NCBI GenBank assembly: GCA_041396705.1
Contig: JAWKYB010000028.1
Span: 1 to 41,455, forward strand
DNA length: 41,455 bases
Reading direction: 5' to 3'
DNA from: Alphaproteobacteria bacterium
GTDB lineage: Bacteria > Pseudomonadota > Alphaproteobacteria > CALKHQ01
Shown: positions 24,515 through 33,525 of the stretch, piece after piece
How the letters are laid out: each line of letters begins with the position of its first letter
Position numbering within the stretch: the first letter of the stretch is position 1
The notes under the pieces: model-generated
The model's input: only the letters and a program-made list of their open reading frames with translations
Databases searched by the model: none
What the model was told of the DNA's origin: nothing
Translations under genes and position numbers: made by a program

Positions 24515-25867
24515 TCAGCCCGCCGGGGTCCGCATCGTCACGAATTCCTCGGCCGCGGTCGGGTGGATGCCGATGGTGGCGTCGAAGTCGGCCTTGGTCG
24601 CGCCCATCTTCACGGCGATGGCGATGCCCTGGATGATCTCGGCGGCGTCGACGCCGACCATGTGCGCGCCGAGCACCCGGTCGGTGGCCTTGTCGACCAC
24701 CAGCTTCATCAGCGAGCGCTCGGGGTTGTCGCCCAGCGTGTATTTCATCGGCCGGAAGTCGGCCTTGTAGATCGTCACGGCAAAGCCGCGCTCGCGTGCC
24801 TCGTGCTCGGCCAGGCCGACGGAAGCTACCGGCGGCTGGCTGAACACCGCCGAGGCGACGTTGTCGTGGTCGACCGTACGCGGCTTGCCGCCGAACACCG
24901 TGTCGGCAAAGGCGTGGCCCTCGGCGATGGCGACCGGCGTCAGCGCGATACGGTCGGTGACGTCGCCGACCGCATAGATGCTGGGCACCGACGAGCGGCT
25001 TTCGGCGTCCACCTCGATCGCGCCGTTCTCGGCCAGCGCGACGCCGGCCGCCTCGAGGCCCAGCCCCGGCGTGTTCGGGCGGCGGCCGGTGGCATACATC
25101 ACCTCGTCGACCTCCAGCGCCGTGCCGTCGCTGAGGGTGTAGACATAGCAGTCGTGCTTGCGGTCGATCCGCGCACCGTGCACGCCGCAGCGGATGGTCA
25201 CGCCCTTCTTGGTCAGCTCGGTGGCAAGGAACTGGCGCACGTCCTCGTCGAAGCCGCGCAGGATCTGGTGGCCGCGATAGACCTGGGTCACCTCGGCGCC
25301 GAGGGCGTTGAAGATGCCGGCGAACTCGACCGCGATATAGCCGCCGCCGGCGATGGCGATGCGCTTCGGGAAGCGGGCGAGGTCGAGCGCCTCGTTCGAG
25401 GTGATCGCGTGCTCGATGCCGGGATAGTGCGGCTTGAACGGCCAGCCGCCGACCGCGACCAGGATGTAGGCGGCCGTGATCTGCCGGTCGGCGAGCTGCA
25501 CCGTGTGCGGATCGGCGACCGTGGCCCGGCCCATGATCAGCTCGACGCCGGCGTTGGCCAGGAGCTTCAGGTAGATGCCGTTGAGCCGGTCGAGCTCCCG
25601 GTCCTTGTTGGCGATCAGCGTCGGCCAGTCGTGGCGCGCGCCATCCACCGTCCAGCCGAAGGCGGCGGCATCCTCGAAGTCGTGGCCGAAGTGGGCGCCA
25701 TAGACCAGCAGCTTCTTGGGCACGCAGCCGCGCAGCACGCAAGTGCCGCCGACCTTCCAGGATTCGGCGATCGCGACCCGGGCGCCATGACCGGCCGCGA
25801 TCCGCGCCGCGCGCACGCCGCCGGAGCCGGCGCCGATGACGAACAGGTCGTAGTCGTAGTCTGCCAT
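24515..25867 (-). CDS. gor: Glutathione-disulfide reductase
   Basis: A 450-residue cytoplasmic flavoprotein that reduces oxidised glutathione with NADPH. The FAD site is VIGAGSGGVRAARIAAGHGA (10-29). The redox disulfide is Cys43/Cys48 in GGTCVLRGCVPKK, the NADPH site is AGGGYIAVEFAGIFNALG, followed by YRGHQILRGFD with arginines favouring NADPH, and the C-terminal catalytic base is in GIHPTAAEEFV. SIYAVGDVTDRIALTPVAI is the second FAD motif. The length and arginine pattern separate it from mercuric reductase and lipoamide dehydrogenase. It stands alone and is divergent from the Mo-hydroxylase genes. Confidence 0.93.
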   Translation of the reverse strand: MADYDYDLFVIGAGSGGVRAARIAAGHGARVAIAESWKVGGTCVLRGCVPKKLLVYGAHFGHDFEDAAAFGWTVDGARHDWPTLIANKDRELDRLNGIYLKLLANAGVELIMGRATVADPHTVQLADRQITAAYILVAVGGWPFKPHYPGIEHAITSNEALDLARFPKRIAIAGGGYIAVEFAGIFNALGAEVTQVYRGHQILRGFDEDVRQFLATELTKKGVTIRCGVHGARIDRKHDCYVYTLSDGTALEVDEVMYATGRRPNTPGLGLEAAGVALAENGAIEVDAESRSSVPSIYAVGDVTDRIALTPVAIAEGHAFADTVFGGKPRTVDHDNVASAVFSQPPVASVGLAEHEARERGFAVTIYKADFRPMKYTLGDNPERSLMKLVVDKATDRVLGAHMVGVDAAEIIQGIAIAVKMGATKADFDATIGIHPTAAEEFVTMRTPAG

Positions 25868-26222
25868 GGCGGGTCCTTCGCGGCGGCGGTTCGGCGGGAG
25901 CCGATGAAGTGCGACGACAGCGCCGCCGCGTCAAGCCGCACCGGAGCCCGGCGGCCGGCCGAGCGATGTGTCGCCATGGACCGCCAGCTTGGCGTTGACG
26001 CACGGCGCCGACGTAGCTCTCTGGTGGCGAGCCCGCGGCGAACAATTGTAGCGAGCGCATCACATAAATAATCCTCGCAATTTTATGCTGCGCCGCACAA
26101 TCATACGGTCGAATTCATCATATGATTTAAGGAGAACTGGCCAGTTTCGCTCCGGAGGTAAATTGCTTTGGTGTCGCCTCGACTGTGGTCTAATCTGGCG
26201 CTGTAGCGGGAGGAACACCAAC
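25868..26222. other. AT-rich control region between gor and the Mo-hydroxylase genes
   Basis: A 355-base non-coding spacer, AT-rich from about 26050 on. It contains the ten-base palindrome ATCATATGAT (26117-26126), which includes a TATGAT that could serve as a -10 element for the plus strand, and the perfect twelve-base palindrome AACTGGCCAGTT (26135-26146). The latter would lie over or just after the transcription start and is a candidate repressor site. No good -35 is visible. The first 170 bases hold nothing recognised. Confidence 0.5.
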
Positions 26223-26678
26223 ATGATTGCATTTCGTCTCAACAATCAGGACGTCCAGGTCGACGCGCCTGATGGGGCAACATTGTTGTCCGTTCTTGTT
26301 CACGACCTGCAGGTCAACGGCACCAAATACGGCTGCGGCCGTTCGCAATGCGGTTCCTGTACGGTGCTGATCGACGGCGAGCCGGTGGCGTCGTGCCAGA
26401 CCACGGCCTCCGCCGCCGCAGGGCGTTCGGTCGAAACGCTGGCCGGGCTGCGCGAGGGCGACAAGCCGGGCAGCCTGCAGCAGGCCTTCATCGACGAGCA
26501 GGCGGCGCAGTGCGGCTATTGCACCTCGGGCATGATCATGACCGCGCAGGCGCTGCTCGACCGCAATCCGAGCCCGACCGAAAGCGACGTGCGGGCCGCG
26601 CTCGACGGCAACCTCTGCCGTTGCGGCACCCACAACCGCGTGGTCCGCGCCGTGCTGCGCGCAGCGCAGGAGGCCTGA
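26223..26678 (+). CDS. 2Fe-2S subunit of a molybdenum hydroxylase (IorA-like)
   Basis: A 151-residue electron-transfer subunit of a xanthine oxidase-family enzyme, closest in size to the alpha subunit of isoquinoline 1-oxidoreductase. The plant-type cluster uses Cys38, 43, 46 and 58 (YGCGRSQCGSC ... ASCQ), and the second cluster near the Mo cofactor uses Cys97, 100, 132 and 134 (QCGYC ... LCRCG). It starts at ATG 26223 behind GGGAGGAAC. The stop is three bases before the large subunit gene. It lacks its own signal, so export would rely on the large subunit. Confidence 0.93.
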   Translation: MIAFRLNNQDVQVDAPDGATLLSVLVHDLQVNGTKYGCGRSQCGSCTVLIDGEPVASCQTTASAAAGRSVETLAGLREGDKPGSLQQAFIDEQAAQCGYCTSGMIMTAQALLDRNPSPTESDVRAALDGNLCRCGTHNRVVRAVLRAAQEA

Positions 26679-26681
26679 GCC

Positions 26682-28928
26682 ATGAACAAGCCGCTGACGC
26701 CATCGACCGCGTTCTCGATCACCCGCCGCCAGCTGATGAAGCACACCGGATTCGTCGCCGTCGGCTTCTCGGCCCTGGGCAAGGTGGGCGGCTCCGCCCT
26801 CGCGGCGGAGGAGACTGCGCTGCCCGGCGACCTCGACAAGATCCGCAACCTCGGGTCGTGGATCAGGGTCAACGCCGACGGCACCGTCACCCTGATGGTC
26901 GGCAAGGTGGAGCTTGGGCAGGGCGTGCTGACCGCCGTGTCGCAGATCGCTGCCGACGAGCTCTATATCGACTTCGAGCGCCTGCAGGTGATCTCCGGCG
27001 ACACCTGGGACACCCCCGACGAGGGCACCACCGCGGGCTCGCAGTCGATGCCGAACTGCGCCCCGGCCGTGCAGCAGGCCGCCGCCGAGGTGCGCCAGAT
27101 CCTCCTCGACCTCGCGTCGGAGAAGCTGGGCCAGCCGGCCGAGGGCCTGACGATCGCCGACGGCACCATCGCGGCGGCCGACGGCGCGTCGATCACCTAT
27201 TGGGAACTGGTCGACAACCTGAACCTGACGCGCGACGCCACCGGGACGGTGCAGCCGATGCCGATCGCCGAGCATCGCTACATCGGCCAGTCGATCCCGC
27301 GCGTCGACCTGCCGGCGAAGATGACCGGCGAGGCGATCTACGTGCAGGAGTATCGCGAGGACGGCATGGCCCATGGCCGGGTCATCCGGCCGCCGACCTA
27401 TGCCGCCACCCTGGCCGCGATCGACACCGCGGCGGTCGAGGCGATGCCCGGCGTGCTGGCGGTGGTGCGCGACGGCAGCTTCCTCGGCGTGGTGGCCGAG
27501 CGCGAGCAGCAGGCCGACGCCGCCATGGAGGCGATCGCCGCCGCGGCACAGTGGAACGTCGAGAGCGTGCTGCCCGGCCACGACGGCATCTTCGACTGGC
27601 TGCAGGCCAACGTCGACGTGGTCAACGAATGGGTCAACGCCGGCACGCCGGGCACCGGCGCGGTCAAGACCATGGAGGCGACCTACTACCGGCCCTATCA
27701 CATGCACGGTTCGATCGGCACCTCCTGCGCGGTGGCCAAGATGGGCGACGACGGCGTGATGACCGTGCGCACCCACAGCCAGAGCGTCTACGGCACCGCC
27801 CGCGCCATCGCCGCGATGCTGAGCATGGAAGAGGGCAAGGTGCGGCTGCTGCACACCCAGGGCTCCGGCTGCTACGGCCACAACATGGCCGATGACGCGG
27901 CGGCCGATGCGGCGCTGCTGGCCCGCGCTGTGCCGGGCCGTGCGGTACGGCTGCAATACACCCGCGAGCAGGAGCACCGGTGGGAGCCCTACGGCTCGGC
28001 GATGGTCAACAAGCTGCGGGCCGAGGTCGATGCCGCGGGCAATGTGCTCGACTGGAACCACGACATCTACTCGACCACCCACAGCACGCGGCCGGCCGGC
28101 GGCGACGCCGGCAACCTGCTGTCGGCCCGCTACCTGGCCACCCCGTTCCCGACCCCGGAGCCAGGCGACGGCCGCGGTCCGAACTACTCCTCGGGCCGCA
28201 ACGGCGAGGCGAAATACGTCTTCCCGCACCAGCGCATGGCGGTGAATTTCGCCAAGCAGATGCCGCTGCGCGTGTCGGCGACCCGCGGGCTCGGCGCCTT
28301 CGCCAACGTGTTCGCCATCGAGTCCTTCATGGACGAACTGGCGCACGAGGCCGGCGTCGATCCGGTCGAGTACCGCCTGCGCTACCTGGAGGACGAACGC
28401 GCCCGCGACGTGCTGCTGCGTGCCGCGGAGGCGTTCGGCTGGGACAGCTGGCAGCCGGGCCGCAACACCGGCCGCGGCATCGGCTTCGCCCAGTACAAGA
28501 ACTACGCCACCTACTGCGCGGTGGCGATGGAGGTGCAGGTCACGCCGCGCAACGGCCGAGTCCGCGTCACGCGCGCGGTCGCCGCCAGCGACAGCGGCCA
28601 CATGGTCAACCCGGACAATATCGCCAACCAGATCGAGGGCGGCTTGATCCAGTCGCTGAGCTGGGCACTGAAGGAGGAGGTGCGGTTCGACGACACCCGC
28701 GTGCTGTCGGAGGACTGGGCGAGCTACCCGATCCTCACCTTCAACGAGGTGCCGCCGGTGCAGGTCGAGCTGATCGACCGGCCGGGCGCACCCTATCTCG
28801 GCACCGGCGAGGCGTCGCAGGGACCGACCGCCGGCGCCCTCGGCAATGCGGTGTTCAGCGCCACCGGCGTGCGCTTCCGCCGCCTGCCGCTGACGCCCGA
28901 CCGGGTGCTTGAGGGCCTGCGCGCCTGA
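26682..28928 (+). CDS. Molybdopterin-binding subunit of a Mo hydroxylase (IorB-like)
   Basis: A 748-residue catalytic subunit of the xanthine oxidase family in the single-chain IorB arrangement. A twin-arginine signal (SITRRQLMKHTGFVAVGFSA, residues 12-31) indicates export of the folded complex to the periplasm. Mo-cofactor segments include GKVELGQGVLTAVSQIAADE, GSIGTSCAVA, MPLRVSATRGLGAFANVFAI and the C-terminal GTGEASQGPTAGALGNA, whose Glu is the family's catalytic base. Relatives hydroxylate N-heterocycles or oxidise aldehydes. It probably passes electrons to the triheme cytochrome c encoded convergently beyond the terminator. No FAD subunit is present. Confidence 0.93.
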   Translation: MNKPLTPSTAFSITRRQLMKHTGFVAVGFSALGKVGGSALAAEETALPGDLDKIRNLGSWIRVNADGTVTLMVGKVELGQGVLTAVSQIAADELYIDFERLQVISGDTWDTPDEGTTAGSQSMPNCAPAVQQAAAEVRQILLDLASEKLGQPAEGLTIADGTIAAADGASITYWELVDNLNLTRDATGTVQPMPIAEHRYIGQSIPRVDLPAKMTGEAIYVQEYREDGMAHGRVIRPPTYAATLAAIDTAAVEAMPGVLAVVRDGSFLGVVAEREQQADAAMEAIAAAAQWNVESVLPGHDGIFDWLQANVDVVNEWVNAGTPGTGAVKTMEATYYRPYHMHGSIGTSCAVAKMGDDGVMTVRTHSQSVYGTARAIAAMLSMEEGKVRLLHTQGSGCYGHNMADDAAADAALLARAVPGRAVRLQYTREQEHRWEPYGSAMVNKLRAEVDAAGNVLDWNHDIYSTTHSTRPAGGDAGNLLSARYLATPFPTPEPGDGRGPNYSSGRNGEAKYVFPHQRMAVNFAKQMPLRVSATRGLGAFANVFAIESFMDELAHEAGVDPVEYRLRYLEDERARDVLLRAAEAFGWDSWQPGRNTGRGIGFAQYKNYATYCAVAMEVQVTPRNGRVRVTRAVAASDSGHMVNPDNIANQIEGGLIQSLSWALKEEVRFDDTRVLSEDWASYPILTFNEVPPVQVELIDRPGAPYLGTGEASQGPTAGALGNAVFSATGVRFRRLPLTPDRVLEGLRA

Positions 28929-28954
28929 GCGCGCGTCGCTGGCGCTGACAGATG

Positions 28955-28990
28955 ACGGCCCGCAGGGACAGCCCTGCGGGCCGTTTCTTC
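28955..28990 (+). terminator. Rho-independent terminator after the Mo-hydroxylase genes
   Basis: Perfect thirteen-base arms, ACGGCCCGCAGGG (28955-28967) and CCCTGCGGGCCGT (28972-28984), close on a four-base loop and are followed by TTTCTT. It lies 26 bases after the large-subunit stop. This is the clearest intrinsic terminator in the window and insulates the convergent cytochrome gene. Confidence 0.9.
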
Positions 28991-29009
28991 TGGTGCGTCC
29001 CGGTCGCGC

Positions 29010-30332
29010 TCAGTCGTCGCCGCGGATTGCCGCTACCCGTTGCGCGAGATCGGTCCAGACCGGCGCGCGGCTGAAATGGGCGCGCAGGAAGGCGAGCAGA
29101 TCGACCAGTTCCGCGTCGGACAGCGCGGCGTCAAAGGCCCGCATCGTGCGCGACGGCGACCCTTCCGGCGGCTGGATGCCGTCCAGGATCACCCGGATCG
29201 CGTTGTCCGGCACCGGCGCGTTGATCGTCGCGGTCAGCGCCAACGGTGCGGTCTGGCCGTCGCTGCGATGGCAGTTGGCGCAGATCGCGGCGAAGGTGTC
29301 CGCGCCGCGCTGCAGGGCCGCATTGCTGCCGACCGTCACCGCCAGGCTCGGCGGCGGCCCGTCGACGCCGAAGGCCTGGGCCTCGGCGAAGGCGATCGCG
29401 TCGTCGCGGCGCGATGCGTTGCCGGCCGCGTCGCCCTGCAGCGAAACGACATAGGCGGCGATGGCGTAGATGTCGTCCTCCGGCAACAGGTAGAGGCTGT
29501 TGACCACCGCGGTCATCGGACCGGCGGCGATGCCGTGATCGCGGTCCCAGCCGTCGATCAGGTAGTTGACCATCGGGTCGACGTCCCAGGCGATCGGCGC
29601 CGGCGATGCGGCGCCGAGGGCGGGCGCGTGCCAGCCTTCGGCCTCGCCGCCCGCGAAGGGCGCGTCCGCGACGATGCCGCCGAGCCCATCACGGGGCGAA
29701 TGGCAGGCGCCGCAGTGGCCCAGGCCCTCGACCAGATAGGCGCCGCGATTCCATTCGGCGTCGCGCGACGGGTCCGGCTGGAAGACTCCCTCGTCGAGGT
29801 AGAGCAGGTTCCAGCCGGCCACGAGCATTCGCCGGTCGAAGGGGAAGTCCAGCGTATTGGCCACCGGCTCCGCGGCGACCGGCTCCAGGCTCATCAGATA
29901 GGCGTAGAGCGCCGCGAGATCCTCATCGGTGACCAGGCGGAAATGGTCGTAGGGAAAGACCGGGTAGAGGTGGTCGCCCTCGCGGTCGATACCCTCGCGC
30001 ATCGACCGCACGAAGGCCGCCAGCGGCCAGCGACCGATGCCGGTCTCGGGGTCCGGCGTGATGTTGGTGGAATGGACCGTCCCGAACGGCGTCTCCAGCG
30101 GCCGTCCGCCCGCGAAGGCAGGGCCGCCCGGCCGCGTGTGGCAGACGGCGCAGTCGCCGACGGCGGCGAGCAGTTCGCCCTCGGCCGCCAGCGCCGCGTC
30201 CGGCTCCACCGCCGCCTCCAGCGGGGCGATCGCGTCGTGCTGCGCCAGGATGTAGAGACCGGCAACCGCGATGGCGGCGCCGACGATCGCGACGACGGCG
30301 AGCCGAATGATGATGCGGACGATCGGTCCCAT
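29010..30332 (-). CDS. Membrane-anchored triheme cytochrome c
   Basis: A 440-residue c-type cytochrome with an N-terminal anchor (residues 8-30) and three haem motifs: CAVCH (61-65), CGACH (207-211) and CANCH (351-355). The architecture matches the cytochrome subunits of membrane alcohol and aldehyde dehydrogenases, which carry electrons from a periplasmic dehydrogenase to ubiquinone or an oxidase. The typical PFGTVHSTNITPDPETGIG segment (82-100) is present. It converges on the Mo-hydroxylase genes, so a shared function is likely, but it is on the opposite strand and needs its own promoter. The ABC transporter genes lie 104 bases upstream on the same strand. Confidence 0.93.
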   Translation of the reverse strand: MGPIVRIIIRLAVVAIVGAAIAVAGLYILAQHDAIAPLEAAVEPDAALAAEGELLAAVGDCAVCHTRPGGPAFAGGRPLETPFGTVHSTNITPDPETGIGRWPLAAFVRSMREGIDREGDHLYPVFPYDHFRLVTDEDLAALYAYLMSLEPVAAEPVANTLDFPFDRRMLVAGWNLLYLDEGVFQPDPSRDAEWNRGAYLVEGLGHCGACHSPRDGLGGIVADAPFAGGEAEGWHAPALGAASPAPIAWDVDPMVNYLIDGWDRDHGIAAGPMTAVVNSLYLLPEDDIYAIAAYVVSLQGDAAGNASRRDDAIAFAEAQAFGVDGPPPSLAVTVGSNAALQRGADTFAAICANCHRSDGQTAPLALTATINAPVPDNAIRVILDGIQPPEGSPSRTMRAFDAALSDAELVDLLAFLRAHFSRAPVWTDLAQRVAAIRGDD

Positions 30333-30436
30333 GGCGACGGTGTCCCGGTCATGGCTGCGGTCCCGGCGTCGAGCGCTGGAGGTTCAGAAAAACCCGCTTG
30401 CGCGGCCATGTCCAGGCACAATGGCGCCGGCGCCGG

Positions 30437-31870
30437 TCAGGCGGCGGCAGACGCTCCCGCGCTGCCGGTCGCCGGCCGTGGCGGGCGCGCCGCGCGCCGC
30501 GCCATCGCCCTGGCGGCGATCGTGGTGGCCACGGCTTCCACCGCCACCGGGCCCAGCGTGACGGCCGGGTCGCCCAGGTCGAGCGGCAGGAAGGCGGCGA
30601 CCATCGCCGCGCTGCCGGCGGCCGAGCCGGCAATCGGGATGACCAGATAGAGCGCGATCAGCACGATCACCGCGACCACGTCCGAATAGCGTCCGGCGTC
30701 GGAGAAGGCGAGCAGGTGGATGATACCGAGGTCGCGGATCACGAACAGCAGGATCGCCAGCATCAGGCTGCTGCTGAGCCAGGCGCCCGATGTCAGCAGG
30801 TCTCCAAGGCCCTCGAAGTCGTCGACGCGCAGGGCGGACAGCGACGAGAACGGCGCGCTGACCGCGACCGCGATGCCGAAGACGAGAAGGATCGCCAGGG
30901 TCGGCATCCACGCCGGCATGCGCTGCAGCGCGTTGCGCCAGCGCCCGGCGGACAGGTCGCGGCGCAGCCAGCCATAGGCGACGGCATCCTTCACATCGCT
31001 CAACGCCGCCGGATAGGTCAGCCAGGCGACGATGAAGAAGCCGGCCGCGACCCAGCCGCTGCTGCCCGCCCCGGCGGAGAAGAAACCGCCGAAATAGACC
31101 ACCATGAAGATGACGAAGGCCGGCCAGGCCCAGGGCATGCTGGAATATTGCAGCACGTGGCGCATCAGCCGGTTGGCGGCAAGCCAGGTCCAGCCGACGA
31201 AGATGGCGAGCGAGACCACGCGGAACAGGTTGCCGTCGGCCTGCAGCCCATACCAGGCGATGCTCAGGTCGAAGCCCGACTGCTGCTCGAACACCGTCCA
31301 CATCCAGCTGTACTGGGTGACCGTCGGCGCGAAGGCCAGCCCGAAGATCGCGGCAGCGATCAGGCCGACCGCCTGGCTGAGGGTGGAGTTCAGCGACTTG
31401 CCCGCCGCGCTCTTGCGCAGGATGATCAGCGCACTGCAGAAAGCGACGGCCTGGGCGGCAAAGGCGGTGAAAATGCGCAACCCCGCATTGCCCAGTGCCG
31501 TCCCGGTCGGGAAGATCTGCAGCTCGATCGCGAGCGAGCTGCCGAGACAGATCAGCGCCGAGATCCAGACCAGCGCGCAGCCGCCCAGCAGCTTGCCCCA
31601 GGTCATCGACCAGGCACTGAGCGCCGACATCACCTGACCCTCCCAGGTCCGGCCGCGCACCTCGATCGCGATCGAGTTGGCGGCGCGGCGCGGGCCCCCG
31701 ATGAAGGCGCCGAGGTTGTAGAGCAGGATCGAGATGTTGTTGATCAGGGTGATGTCGTGGCCGGGCCGCAGCCAGACCGCCAGCAGCAGGATCGCCGGCA
31801 CGCCGACCGCGAGCGCGATCCGCGGCCCGGTCAGCTCGATCCACAGGTTGCGGCGGAACTCGGGGTTCAC
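30437..31870 (-). CDS. ABC-2 type transporter permease
   Basis: A 477-residue membrane protein with about ten to twelve hydrophobic segments, read from GTG 31870. Its start overlaps the stop of the ATPase gene by four bases (GTGA), so translation is coupled. The N-terminus (NPEFRRNLWIELTGPRIALA) and RTWEGQVMSALSAWSMTWGKLLGG resemble permeases of ABC exporters that work with CcmA-type ATPases. It ends in a basic Ala/Arg-rich tail. The exported substrate is unknown. A longer open frame upstream in the same phase is only the shadow of the ATPase gene. Confidence 0.75.
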   Translation of the reverse strand: MNPEFRRNLWIELTGPRIALAVGVPAILLLAVWLRPGHDITLINNISILLYNLGAFIGGPRRAANSIAIEVRGRTWEGQVMSALSAWSMTWGKLLGGCALVWISALICLGSSLAIELQIFPTGTALGNAGLRIFTAFAAQAVAFCSALIILRKSAAGKSLNSTLSQAVGLIAAAIFGLAFAPTVTQYSWMWTVFEQQSGFDLSIAWYGLQADGNLFRVVSLAIFVGWTWLAANRLMRHVLQYSSMPWAWPAFVIFMVVYFGGFFSAGAGSSGWVAAGFFIVAWLTYPAALSDVKDAVAYGWLRRDLSAGRWRNALQRMPAWMPTLAILLVFGIAVAVSAPFSSLSALRVDDFEGLGDLLTSGAWLSSSLMLAILLFVIRDLGIIHLLAFSDAGRYSDVVAVIVLIALYLVIPIAGSAAGSAAMVAAFLPLDLGDPAVTLGPVAVEAVATTIAARAMARRAARPPRPATGSAGASAAA

Positions 31871-32808
31871 GGCGTCGCTCCCGTGCCGCCGCCGCCGTCG
31901 GCGTTGGCCATGTAGGCGGCGCGCAGGCCGACCTTTTCCGTGCTGAAGCCGCAGACCGGCAGGCCGGCGTCGACCAGCGCCTTCAGGATCGCGGCGCGGT
32001 TCTTGAGGTCCGGATCGGCGGCGAAGCTGGCGGAGCGGCCCTCGACCGCCGCGGCGGACACCTGCGGCAGGGCAGACAGCACCTCGCCCAGCCGCGGGTC
32101 GGGGTGGGCCAGCGCGACGTTCAGCCTGACCGGCCCGCCGTCGCGGCTGTGCGCATCGCCCAGCGGGCGAAAATCGACCGCGCGGCCGTTGCGGATCACC
32201 AGCATGTCGGTCGCATAGTCCTCGAGCTCGGACAGGATGTGCGACGAGACCATCAGCGTCATGCCGTCGACGCTGAGCTGGCGCAGGACGAACGAGAGCT
32301 GGATCCGTGCCTCGGGATCGAGGCCGGAGGCCGGCTCGTCGAGCAGCAGGAAGGCCGGCTCGTGAATGATCGCCTGGGCGATGGCGAGCCTCTGCTTCAG
32401 GCCGCGCGACAGGGCGCCGGCGCGCTGCTTCATCCGGTCGGTCAGCTGCATGCGCTCGGCCGCACGCACCACGGCCGCACGCTGGTCGCGGGCGGGCAGT
32501 CCCTGGGCCGCCGCGCGGTAACGCAGGCACTGGCTGACCGTCAGGGTCTCGTACAGGCCGAAGAAATCCGGCAGGTAGCCGAGGACCGCATGGGTGTGGC
32601 GCGGGTCGCGGTGCGCGTCCTCGCCGTCGATCGTCACCGTGCCGGCCATCGGCCGTTCCAGCGCGGAAATGCAGCGCAGCAGCGTGGTCTTGCCGGCGCC
32701 GTTCGGACCGACCAGCGCGGTGATCGTGCCCGGCTTCACCTCGAACGAGACATCGTTCAAGGCGCGCAGGCCCGGATAGTCGTAGATCAGGTTGGAAACC
32801 TTCAGCAC
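31867..32808 (-). CDS. ABC transporter ATP-binding protein (CcmA/exporter type)
   Basis: A 313-residue ATPase starting at ATG 32808. It has Walker A GPNGAGKTT (34-42), the Q-loop region VLGYLPDFFGLYETLTV, signature LSRGLKQRLAIAQAI, Walker B LLLDEPASGLDPE and the switch histidine in MVSSHILSELED. About 90 residues follow the ATPase core (NVALAHPDPRLGEVLSALPQ), as in ABC-2 exporters of the NatA/CcmA group. It drives the permease encoded by the overlapping gene. No substrate-binding protein is present, which favours export. Confidence 0.93.
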   Translation of the reverse strand: MLKVSNLIYDYPGLRALNDVSFEVKPGTITALVGPNGAGKTTLLRCISALERPMAGTVTIDGEDAHRDPRHTHAVLGYLPDFFGLYETLTVSQCLRYRAAAQGLPARDQRAAVVRAAERMQLTDRMKQRAGALSRGLKQRLAIAQAIIHEPAFLLLDEPASGLDPEARIQLSFVLRQLSVDGMTLMVSSHILSELEDYATDMLVIRNGRAVDFRPLGDAHSRDGGPVRLNVALAHPDPRLGEVLSALPQVSAAAVEGRSASFAADPDLKNRAAILKALVDAGLPVCGFSTEKVGLRAAYMANADGGGGTGATP

Positions 32809-32907
32809 GACCGCTGCCGTCCCCGTCGTTCGAATCCATTCGGCCGCGGCCGACGGCCACCCCTAGCGCAGGATGGCCGGACCGTCGATCCCGTCATGCG
32901 CTGCGGA

Positions 32908-33414
32908 TCAGTCCGCGACGGCGGAATCGGTGTCCAGCTGCGCCGCCAACGCGGCCGTGTCGATCACCGCCCAGTGCTCGGCGATCCGGCCGTCGCAGAC
33001 CCGGTCGAAATGCATCGCCGGGATCAGCACCGGGTTGCCCGTCGGCGCCGAGCCCATGAAGGGCCCGGAGTTGGTGCCGTACAGGACCACCCGCGTCGCC
33101 ACCAGTTCGCCGTCGGCGATCTGGTCCTGGATCGCCATCTGCAGGTCGGGAAAGGCGGCCCGCATCGCGGTGTAGACGATGCGGACTCCGTCCGGCCCGT
33201 CTGGCAGCAGCGGGTCGGCGCTGTGGTCGACATAGTCGGGGGCGAACAGGCGGTCGATCGCGGCGGTGTCGCCGGCATTCCACACCCGTGCGATCGCCTC
33301 GGCGACGACGCGCTTGTTCGCCTCGGGTCCGCCCTGGCAGGCGACGGCGGACGACGCGCCTGCGGTCAGGACCAGCGCACAGGCGATCAGGATCGGCTTG
33401 GGCTTCGGCATCAT
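32908..33414 (-). CDS. Secreted SnoaL-like / ester cyclase family protein
   Basis: A 168-residue protein with a signal peptide (residues 1-25, ending SAVACQ; the Cys is not in a convincing lipobox). The mature domain is a SnoaL-like NTF2 fold: KRVVAEAIARVWNAGDTAAI, FAPDYVDHSADPLLPDG, MRAAFPDLQMAIQDQIADGE and HFDRVCDGRIAEHWAVID. The family includes polyketide cyclases and many proteins of unknown role, and exported versions are common in alphaproteobacteria. The 110 bases upstream show nothing clear. Confidence 0.85.
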   Translation of the reverse strand: MMPKPKPILIACALVLTAGASSAVACQGGPEANKRVVAEAIARVWNAGDTAAIDRLFAPDYVDHSADPLLPDGPDGVRIVYTAMRAAFPDLQMAIQDQIADGELVATRVVLYGTNSGPFMGSAPTGNPVLIPAMHFDRVCDGRIAEHWAVIDTAALAAQLDTDSAVAD

Positions 33415-33525
33415 CGCGCTCCCGTGTTCCGCCTCGGCGCCGTATCGCGCGGCTGGACCGTGCGCCGGGCCGCAGCAGTTCGCGTCACGATTGTCGCAGC
33501 AGCGTGGTGGCGGCGCAACCGCGGG

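Noticed and set aside
26190..28601. A long minus-strand open frame opposite the Mo-hydroxylase large subunit
   Set aside because: No motif, His/Arg-rich composition, and complete overlap with a well-supported gene.
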